Virus record (IMG/VR): IMGVR_UViG_3300050343_000230
Coordinates: 1-64,000 of that record
Source of the DNA: a virus
DNA: 64,000 nucleotides
Direction: 5' to 3' (one strand)
Part shown: positions 8,519 through 14,561 of the stretch, piece by piece
Layout: every line of letters starts with the position of its first letter
How positions within the stretch are numbered: position 1 is the first letter of the stretch
Program-made: the position numbers and the translations under genes
The notes under the pieces: model-generated
The model's database searches: none
Told to the model about the DNA's origin: nothing
Seen by the model: only the letters and a program-made list of their open reading frames with translations

Positions 8519-9273
8519 TGACAAGAGTAGGAAAGAGAGAGTATCTAGATTGGGCTGGTGATCGCGAATGCGGTACAGAAGATAGAGCTCTTGAGGTAGC
8601 ACGGCAAATTGGCATTTCAAATGTCAATAGCCAAAATGATGCCAATCAAATGAATGCTGAGTGTAGGAGGCAGAACAATGAAAACAATTCTCCTTCTCCT
8701 TCTCCTTCGCCAGAGCCAGAGCCTTTTGTAGACTCAGGCCCTACTTTTGTTGGTACTAATGCAGATGGGCAGGGCTTAACTGCCGCTGAGTTTGATTTGT
8801 ACGCCCAACAAACAATGTTTGGGTTGCAGTCTGCACAGCAGTCGCAGATGCAAGATTCTATTAATTCTACTTCGCTAGCAATTCAGAATCTTGAAAATGA
8901 AGCTTCTGCTTATGCACAAGACTCAGAAACGGGTCGTAATGTTTACAGCGAAGATGCTGCTAGTTGGCGTACTGACATCAGTACTAAACGCCAGCAAGAA
9001 TGGACTATGTATGATTCAGCGATGGATTATAAGGCGTCCGTTGATTCTCAAAAAATTAAAGGGGAATACGATGTTAGCCTTCGTAAAATCATGAATGCTG
9101 GCAATGAATCTGTAGCCAAAATTCAAGGCGAGTACAGTACAGCTAATACTCGTTTATCAGGTGAATATGATTTAGCAGGTGAGAAAGTTCGTGGTGCCGC
9201 TGCTCGTGATGTAGCGCAACGCAATAAAGAAGCAAGCATGTTTGGCAGTTTCTTAGGCGGCTTTTGGTCTTGA
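8518..9273 (+). CDS. Hypothetical coiled structural-operon protein (251 aa)
   Basis: A Ser-Pro repeat linker (SPSPSPSPEPEP, residues of about 58-69) separates a charged N-terminal part from a long Gln/Ser/Asp-rich helical part. Near the C-terminus the phrase EYD or EYS recurs (KGEYDVS, QGEYSTA, SGEYDLA) with about 20-residue spacing, suggesting a short helical repeat. It ends with a Phe/Gly-rich tail. Virion role inferred from context. Confidence 0.65.
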   Translation: MTRVGKREYLDWAGDRECGTEDRALEVARQIGISNVNSQNDANQMNAECRRQNNENNSPSPSPSPEPEPFVDSGPTFVGTNADGQGLTAAEFDLYAQQTMFGLQSAQQSQMQDSINSTSLAIQNLENEASAYAQDSETGRNVYSEDAASWRTDISTKRQQEWTMYDSAMDYKASVDSQKIKGEYDVSLRKIMNAGNESVAKIQGEYSTANTRLSGEYDLAGEKVRGAAARDVAQRNKEASMFGSFLGGFWS

Positions 9274-9324
9274 TTTAAGATGTAGTATCAGTAGTATAAT
9301 TAGTATAGTCAATTCGTTTATAGC

Positions 9325-9507
9325 ATGTCTAACAACCCAGGCGAATCCAACCTCAATAAAAATGATGCCGCCGTTGACCTTAAGACTTTCCAATCACTTT
9401 TGGACAAGCTAGAAGGATCTAAGAAGCGCCAACAGCGTCAGAAATCAGTAGAAGGTCGTCGTGACATCTACAGCCAAGGTCTTGCTTCCATGATGAGCAA
9501 CTTCTAA
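9325..9507 (+). CDS. Hypothetical small protein (60 aa)
   Basis: A short charged helical protein, rich in Lys, Arg and Gln (GSKKRQQRQKSVEGRR). TATAAT-like elements at 9295-9300 and 9304-9309 precede it. No family recognised. It may be a small assembly or DNA-binding factor. Confidence 0.6.
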   Translation: MSNNPGESNLNKNDAAVDLKTFQSLLDKLEGSKKRQQRQKSVEGRRDIYSQGLASMMSNF

Positions 9508-9518
9508 GGAGTGGATCC

Positions 9519-9818
9519 ATGGTTGTAGGAGCACCTAAACCCCCAGCAGGACAAGTAGGAGTAACATCAGCTACGCCTAAAAATGTTGATGACACCTACG
9601 CAAATGACGATTGGTTTGATCTAGACCAATACAAAAAAGCTGCACAAGTTGCATACGATTTTTCCATTGGAAAGATGGAAAAAAGCGGTGACGAAGAACG
9701 TGAAACCATCGGGAAAGGAGCTTTTGAACAACGCAAGTCAGCGGACCAGCAGCAACAGTTCAGCGAAAAAGACGAAGCCAGGGATTACCGCCAGGCACAA
9801 AAGGGATATCGATTCTAA
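9519..9818 (+). CDS. Hypothetical protein (99 aa), may be extended by frameshift
   Basis: Starts after a good Shine-Dalgarno (AAGGAG, about 6 bases before the ATG). N-terminus is Pro/Ala-rich; the second half is acidic and Gln-rich, helical (EQRKSADQQQQFSEKDEARD). It stops at 9816-9818, exactly where good coding sequence continues in the +1 frame without a usual start codon. So this may be the first part of a frameshifted small terminase. Confidence 0.6.
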   Translation: MVVGAPKPPAGQVGVTSATPKNVDDTYANDDWFDLDQYKKAAQVAYDFSIGKMEKSGDEERETIGKGAFEQRKSADQQQQFSEKDEARDYRQAQKGYRF

Positions 9819-10317
9819 TATCAATGTCAAAGTCTTTGAACATTGGTTAGATAATTTAGATAGCGCATCGAGAGAGTCTTTTTCTGCTTTTGCAGAAGAG
9901 ACTTTTTCTCCTATCCAGGTTTATTTATACGCTAAATTCCTGGGGTATGAAAGCAGCATCATTGCTGTGGACCATTGGGTAGCAGCTGTATACCCAAAGC
10001 CTGATCATTATCGAGTGCTGCTGCATGAGATTAATGAGATGCAAGAAGACATCCGCAAACTCCGGGAAGACATTGAGAATACTGCAGTCAAGCGTGATGC
10101 TGGCGTAGCACGTATTGCTCAAATGCAGAAAGAGCTTCGAGGGACTATTGCCCAGGTTGATTCCTTTGTGTCATCTAAAGATAGAAAAGGATTATTGATG
10201 GCAGGAGCAGACCGAGCCTTACGTGAACTGGCTTCTGTGTTTAAAGATGATCCTATTGAAGGGCCTTTACAAGAAGCTTCAATGTCTGTATGGGCTAGAA
10301 TTCAGTTTGAAGAATAG
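9649..10317 (+). CDS. Possible small terminase subunit; no normal start codon
   Basis: From about 9799 the frame gives convincing protein: WLDNLDSASRESFSAF, then YLYAKFLGYESS and a coiled coil (INEMQEDIRKLREDIENTAV). Size, coiled coil and place upstream of the large terminase suggest a small terminase subunit; there is no family match I can verify. The only usual start in frame is a TTG at 9649 with no Shine-Dalgarno, inside the previous gene, where this frame looks unnatural. An ATG at 9824 is in the wrong frame. A +1 frameshift from the 99-residue gene, a rare start such as ATC 9820, or a real indel are all possible. Confidence 0.55.
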   Translation: MHTIFPLERWKKAVTKNVKPSGKELLNNASQRTSSNSSAKKTKPGITARHKRDIDSNINVKVFEHWLDNLDSASRESFSAFAEETFSPIQVYLYAKFLGYESSIIAVDHWVAAVYPKPDHYRVLLHEINEMQEDIRKLREDIENTAVKRDAGVARIAQMQKELRGTIAQVDSFVSSKDRKGLLMAGADRALRELASVFKDDPIEGPLQEASMSVWARIQFEE

Positions 10318-10326
10318 GTTTATTTA

Positions 10327-10512
10327 GTGGAAGAATCTGCTGGACCATCTGTAGAATCTTCGTTCACGCATAAGTCGATGAACAATATTTTGCAGACCTT
10401 AGATCGTAACCGCCGTTTAAGTCCTGGCTTCAATAACTTCCGCCCAGTGGATGAAACCCCACAGGGAGGTAACCCATATCCCGATCAACCCTTAGCAGGG
10501 AAGTATATGTAA
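10327..10512 (+). CDS. Hypothetical small protein (61 aa)
   Basis: GTG start. Short Pro/Gly/Asn-rich sequence (FRPVDETPQGGNPYPDQPL) with one predicted helix (MNNILQTLDRNRRL). No family recognised. Its stop overlaps the next ATG by one base. Confidence 0.55.
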   Translation: MEESAGPSVESSFTHKSMNNILQTLDRNRRLSPGFNNFRPVDETPQGGNPYPDQPLAGKYM

Positions 10513-10667
10513 TGGCTAAGAAAAAAATGCCGCCTCAACTGGTGGAATATTACAAAAAGAAAACAGGCGGTAAGGACGGAGATGATGCTGAGAAATCAGC
10601 AGAGAAAGGATTGAAAGCTGCTAAGGCAGCTAAAAAACATAAAGATTGTAACTGCAAAGACAAGTAA
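10512..10667 (+). CDS. Small lysine-rich protein (51 aa)
   Basis: Begins MAKKKMPPQLVEYYKKKTGG, then an Ala/Lys helix (GLKAAKAAKKHKD) and a C-terminal CNCKDK. The CNC could bind metal or form disulfides. The ATG overlaps the previous stop (TAATG). One of at least seven very basic small proteins scattered among the structural genes, so a DNA- or capsid-binding role is plausible. Confidence 0.65.
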   Translation: MAKKKMPPQLVEYYKKKTGGKDGDDAEKSAEKGLKAAKAAKKHKDCNCKDK

Positions 10668-10697
10668 GTTACTATTTAGTAACTACTAGGTCTGCTT

Positions 10698-12224
10698 GTG
10701 CCTTCTCATCTTCACTTAGCTTATCGGCGTAATGCAAAAGCTGCTGCAGCAAACCATCGCATACGCAAGAGTGATCAAGACGAGATTTACGAAAGAGCAA
10801 GAGAAGACTTTGGTTTTTTCTGTGAGTACGTAGCTGATAAAGCTCCAGCAGAACATCACAAGCACTGGAACCAACAGTTAGTTACAAACCAGAACAGCTC
10901 ATGTCTAACAAAAATTGCTGGACCCAATATTGACCTATTGGGGCCGCGTGGATCAGCCAAGAGCACTGTCCTAGGTTTATATACTGCCTGGGCCATTGGT
11001 GTACATACCACAGCCAAAAAGCCCCTACAAATTCTTTACCTCAGTTATACAGTTGATATTGCAAGATCCAAATCTGCCACGATCAAACGGATCATCGAAT
11101 CTAAAAAATATCAGAATGTATTCCCTACCGTTAAGCTGCTCAAAAACGTTACTAGCAACGAGTACTGGTCCATCGACCACAAGTTTGCTGGTATTGATAC
11201 AACTGGTGAAGAACAGTTTACTTTATGTGCCGCTGGCCTTAAAGGATCGGTGACTTCAAAACGATCTCATCTTGTCATCATTGATGACCCTGTGAAATCT
11301 GCAGCAGATATTGGCAACCCAGACATCCGCAAGATGATGCAGGATAACTGGAATGCAGTGATTGCTCCCACGATGTTTGAAGGCGGCCGTGCGATATGCT
11401 TGGGGACACGATTCCGTCATGACGATATACATGCGACAACGTTCTGCCAACAGAACAATTGGATGCAGATCGTCCTATCAGCGATCTTAAATAACGAGGA
11501 GACAGGCGAAGAAGAGTCATACTGGCCGGACATGTGGTCACTAGAGTACCTAAAAGAAAAGAAAAGGCAAGCACCAATTGCATTCTCTTTCCAGTACATG
11601 AATCAAATTGTCAGACAGAATGAACTGTCCTTGGCACCTGAGTTACTGGTTAAAGCAGAGATTGCAACAGAATTTGATTGCCTTGGTATTGGTGTTGACT
11701 TGTCCGCTGGCATTAAAGAGAAGAACGATTACACCGTTATGGTCTTAGGAGGAAAAATTGGTAACAAGATTCATATCATTGACTATCGAAGAATTCGTGT
11801 CATGGGTAACCTAGAGAAACTTGATGCAATGAAAGAGCTTCTTAATGACTGGTCAATCGTTGGCCGTCAAGATGACGGCTTATACTTTCCTACTTTCTCT
11901 ACATGTGACATCTGGTCTGAAGCAGTTCAGTATCAAGCATCACTAGAAGCAGATTTCAAACGTGTTTGTTTAGAGCAAGAAGATCTTTACAATCTTATTT
12001 GGCATCCAGTTAAAGGATTCCGTGCAGATAAGCTTGCACGTTTCAGAGGTATAATGGGTATGTTCGAAGACCACAAAATCATTTTTAATCGTTACCGTAA
12101 TTTCACTACTATGTTCGAAGAGCTTACTAACTTTGGTGTTAGCTCTCATGACGACTGCGTGGATGCCTTGGTATGGCTTGTTAATGGTTTAATGAAACGA
12201 GGAAAACTCCAGGTAGATTATTAA
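10698..12224 (+). CDS. terL: Terminase large subunit
   Basis: 508 residues, the DNA-packaging motor. The ATPase half shows Walker A GPRGSAKST (residues 82-90), the Walker B LVIIDDP near 195, and the usual coupling region (GGRAICLGTRF). The nuclease half shows VDLSAG near 334, CDIWSEA, and the last acidic motif SSHDDCVDALVWL near 483. It acts on the portal to cut and pump viral DNA into the prohead. Start is GTG 10698; an AGG lies 7 bases upstream. Followed with a one-base overlap by a membrane/coiled-coil protein. Confidence 0.95.
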   Translation: MPSHLHLAYRRNAKAAAANHRIRKSDQDEIYERAREDFGFFCEYVADKAPAEHHKHWNQQLVTNQNSSCLTKIAGPNIDLLGPRGSAKSTVLGLYTAWAIGVHTTAKKPLQILYLSYTVDIARSKSATIKRIIESKKYQNVFPTVKLLKNVTSNEYWSIDHKFAGIDTTGEEQFTLCAAGLKGSVTSKRSHLVIIDDPVKSAADIGNPDIRKMMQDNWNAVIAPTMFEGGRAICLGTRFRHDDIHATTFCQQNNWMQIVLSAILNNEETGEEESYWPDMWSLEYLKEKKRQAPIAFSFQYMNQIVRQNELSLAPELLVKAEIATEFDCLGIGVDLSAGIKEKNDYTVMVLGGKIGNKIHIIDYRRIRVMGNLEKLDAMKELLNDWSIVGRQDDGLYFPTFSTCDIWSEAVQYQASLEADFKRVCLEQEDLYNLIWHPVKGFRADKLARFRGIMGMFEDHKIIFNRYRNFTTMFEELTNFGVSSHDDCVDALVWLVNGLMKRGKLQVDY

Positions 12225-12448
12225 TGGAACATTTAGTAGCTGTTGTAATTGCTGGTATTACAGGAATTGGCTGGGGTACAGGCAAGCTCTTTGGTAGGCT
12301 TCGTACTCTAGAAGATCGTATTGATCGTCTCCCAATTGAGTACGTCTTAAAACAAGACTACATTCGGGAGATGCAACGAACGAATGATGAGTTCAGCGAA
12401 ATCAACGTTAAGCTTGATAAACTTGTGGAAAAGATTTTGTCCAAATGA
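12224..12448 (+). CDS. Small membrane plus coiled-coil protein, holin-like
   Basis: 74 residues: one hydrophobic segment (LVAVVIAGITGIGWGTGKLF, residues 4-23) followed by a charged coiled coil (LRTLEDRIDRLPIEYVLKQD and further). This layout resembles XhlA-type haemolysin/holin-associated proteins and is common right after terminase genes in cyanophages (from memory). It might take part in lysis or in anchoring. The start overlaps the terminase stop. Confidence 0.7.
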   Translation: MEHLVAVVIAGITGIGWGTGKLFGRLRTLEDRIDRLPIEYVLKQDYIREMQRTNDEFSEINVKLDKLVEKILSK

Positions 12449-12624
12449 GCTACTACGTAGAATTGATGGAAGATAACAATGGTGATTTGGTTATGCAAAT
12501 TCCTGAAGAAGTAATGGAAACATTAGGTTGGGAACCAGGTCAGCTTCTTACTTGGGATTTAAAAGGGGATGGGATTATCTTGCAAAGATTAAATGGAGAA
12601 GGAGGTTATGAACCGGTAGAATAA
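12445..12624 (+). CDS. AbrB/MazE-like small protein (59 aa)
   Basis: ATG overlaps the previous stop by four bases (ATGA). The core VMQIPEEVMETLGWEPGQLL followed by a short strand and GIILQRL fits the swapped-hairpin AbrB/SpoVT/MazE DNA-binding fold, in which a strand, a P-E-E helix, a G-x-x-x-G turn and a strand follow in this order. The family includes antitoxins and transition-state regulators. Here it may be a phage regulator or only a structural use of the fold. Acidic C-terminal tail. Confidence 0.6.
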   Translation: MSYYVELMEDNNGDLVMQIPEEVMETLGWEPGQLLTWDLKGDGIILQRLNGEGGYEPVE

Positions 12625-12642
12625 TTAAAAGCTTTATTAGAT

Positions 12643-13245
12643 ATGATTGGTGGATTAGCAGGAAGAGCACTTTCCACTATAGGCAACTCAGGGGGTTTAG
12701 CTTCTCAGTACCCACTTGGCCTTGCTGGTCAAATTGGTGGCCTTAATAATCAGATCTCTCCTCAAGCAGAAGGCGGTAATTTCTTTGGGAGCGGTACTTC
12801 TTTTGGGGTAGGTGGATTGGTAGGACAGCTGCTTCCTCCTATTGACCCTGCAAAGCATCGTGATGTAATGGGAAGAGAAAGAAAACGAGGGAGGATACAA
12901 GACTTAATTAACGATCCAGCAGCTACTCCAGGAGAGGTACGTAATGGCGAAGGGTTTTTAGGAACGACCCTTCCACGTTTAGCGCAAGGTTTACCTAATG
13001 GAGAGCAAGGACCATCACAAGGGCCTAACACTCCAGAAGGGCCTAACACTCCAGTAAAATATTATCCAGGTATGGGCTACGGACCAGTTGGCCCAATGGG
13101 TGGCGGGTTACCTCCTACACCAATGGCTAGTATGTATGGCGGTCCTCAGATGGGACAAGCAATGCCTCAAATGGGACAAGTAGGTGGCTTACTTGGTAAT
13201 GCCAATTTCTTTAATGATCCAATGACTATCAAACGCGTAAGCTGA
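12643..13245 (+). CDS. Gly/Pro/Met-rich putative virion protein (200 aa)
   Basis: Low-complexity sequence: a hydrophobic Gly-rich N-terminus (MIGGLAGRALSTIGNSGGLA), a short basic helix, a repeated NTPEGPNTP, and a C-terminal Gly/Met/Pro-rich region (YYPGMGYGPVGPMGGG). No enzyme motif. It overlaps the next ATG by one base. Probably structural. Confidence 0.65.
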   Translation: MIGGLAGRALSTIGNSGGLASQYPLGLAGQIGGLNNQISPQAEGGNFFGSGTSFGVGGLVGQLLPPIDPAKHRDVMGRERKRGRIQDLINDPAATPGEVRNGEGFLGTTLPRLAQGLPNGEQGPSQGPNTPEGPNTPVKYYPGMGYGPVGPMGGGLPPTPMASMYGGPQMGQAMPQMGQVGGLLGNANFFNDPMTIKRVS

Positions 13246-13532
13246 TGGCACAAGACGACTCAAAATATACCAAGCCAGGAGTTCGTGAACGGATTAAAAA
13301 CCGTGTCATGAAAGGAACTAAAGGTGGTAAAGCCGGTCAGTGGTCTGCGCGTAAAGCACAGCTCGTAGCTTCCGAGTACAAGAAAGCTGGTGGCGGGTAC
13401 AAAGGTGGAGAAGGAAAGAAGCAAAAATCTTTAAAGAAATGGGGCAAAGAGGATTGGCAGACCAAAGATCAATATGAAAAAGGTAGAAAAGCTGCTACTG
13501 CAGCTAAAAAAGCTAAGGACAAAAGATCATGA
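13245..13532 (+). CDS. Lysine-rich protein, resembles N-half of DUF5872
   Basis: 95 residues. The phrases VRERIKNRVMKGTKGGKAGQ, QWSARKAQLVASEYKKAGGG and LKKWGKEDW match my memory of the N-terminal part of the DUF5872 family found in phages and large viruses. In the family the sequence continues with a YLP..AW..LS motif; here that part occurs in a separate gene at 14352-14561. Function of the family is unknown; the charge suggests nucleic-acid binding. Ends with a four-base overlap with the next gene. Confidence 0.7.
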   Translation: MAQDDSKYTKPGVRERIKNRVMKGTKGGKAGQWSARKAQLVASEYKKAGGGYKGGEGKKQKSLKKWGKEDWQTKDQYEKGRKAATAAKKAKDKRS

Positions 13533-13651
13533 AACAAGCTAAAAAAGATTTACAGAAAATCTCCAAACAGTTAAAAGGCAGTGCCAAGATGCATGCCAGC
13601 CAAGCTAAAAAAATTGACAAGCTTGCCGGTAAATACATGGAGAAAAAATAA
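13529..13651 (+). CDS. Tiny lysine-rich protein (40 aa)
   Basis: Starts MKQAKKDLQKISKQLKGSAK and continues as one amphipathic basic helix to LAGKYMEKK. ATGA overlap with the previous gene and TAATG overlap with the next make it a coupled member of the operon. Probably binds DNA or an acidic partner; no family recognised. Confidence 0.6.
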   Translation: MKQAKKDLQKISKQLKGSAKMHASQAKKIDKLAGKYMEKK

Positions 13652-14349
13652 TGGATTTAGCAGGTAAATTGATGGGCGGACTTAAATCTGTTGCAGGAGC
13701 AGGTTTAAATTTATTGCCAGACAGAATCAATTTGTTTGGTCGTTACTTGACAGGTGTCGGTAATTCTAATTTGCAATTAGATCGTTCTACTGAACAATCC
13801 TTAATCAATGCAACTGAAAAACCTCCTGTCTCTATGGGAATGGTACGTAGTTGGCCAGATCAAAGAACTGCAATAGAAGGTGATCTTTCTAAAAGCAAGA
13901 TGGTAGAAAGCCCAGTGGTTGCAGCAGGCCCAGGCATTCCAACCTCTGGTCCAACGATGCCATATATGAGTGGTGATCAAGTAGCTTCTCAAACACTCGG
14001 ACGCTTTAATGCAGAAGTGACTCCAACCACTGTTCGTGTTAAAGATACTTATGACATGGTCAATGAATCAGAAGATCCTGATTTAGTTAGCGGTCAATTC
14101 CAACCAGGCAAAGCGTATAGAACTTTGCAAGGAGCTTTTGATCCGACAAAAATTTATCATCCAAGGATTGATCAACTACAAGATATCAGCCATTTACTAA
14201 AACCTGAAGAAAAAGATTTTGGTGCTTACATGCGCGAGGTGGGTAAAGGCACAACAAGAAGTCCCTTAACAGATGTGGCTCGTGCTGCCATGTACGCATT
14301 ACCTGTTCAATTTCAACCGTATGAAATTGATTACACGATTCAACGCTAA
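13651..14349 (+). CDS. Hypothetical structural-operon protein (232 aa)
   Basis: N-terminus has an amphipathic Gly/Leu segment (LAGKLMGGLKSVAGAGLNLL); the rest is soluble and rich in Pro, Thr and Asp, with a C-terminal YALPVQFQPYEIDY. Not recognised. Position between terminase and portal suggests a head protein. Confidence 0.65.
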   Translation: MDLAGKLMGGLKSVAGAGLNLLPDRINLFGRYLTGVGNSNLQLDRSTEQSLINATEKPPVSMGMVRSWPDQRTAIEGDLSKSKMVESPVVAAGPGIPTSGPTMPYMSGDQVASQTLGRFNAEVTPTTVRVKDTYDMVNESEDPDLVSGQFQPGKAYRTLQGAFDPTKIYHPRIDQLQDISHLLKPEEKDFGAYMREVGKGTTRSPLTDVARAAMYALPVQFQPYEIDYTIQR

Positions 14350-14351
14350 CC

Positions 14352-14561
14352 ATGGCAGACAAAGCAATCCAATCTGACGGTACGACCAAACGTTACCTCC
14401 CCAAGAAAGCATGGGCTTCTCTTTCCAAAGAAGAAAGGGAAGATACTGACCGCAAGAAACGAGAGGGATCTCGTAAAGGAAAACAATTTGTCGGTAACAC
14501 AGAGAAAGCAAAGAAAGCTGGTAAAGCTGCTAGGATGTATAAAAGTAAGGCTGGTAAATAA
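14352..14561 (+). CDS. Lysine-rich protein, resembles C-half of DUF5872
   Basis: 69 residues with KRYLPKKAWASLSKEER, DRKKREGSRKGKQFVGNTEK and a basic AKKAGKAARMYK tail. These phrases follow, in the DUF5872 proteins I remember, the sequence encoded by the gene at 13245. The two pieces therefore look like one protein split in two by two inserted genes, or two genes that elsewhere were fused. The stop overlaps the portal ATG (TAATG). Confidence 0.7.
   Translation: MADKAIQSDGTTKRYLPKKAWASLSKEEREDTDRKKREGSRKGKQFVGNTEKAKKAGKAARMYKSKAGK

Noticed and set aside
10996-11253. 85-residue frame inside the terminase gene, same strand
   Set aside because: No ribosome site and shadow-like composition; the terminase frame is complete across the region.
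14299-14511. Leftward 70-residue frame over the end of 13651 and the 14352 gene
   Set aside because: Both rightward genes are coupled by stop-start overlaps and have convincing sequence; this is a shadow.
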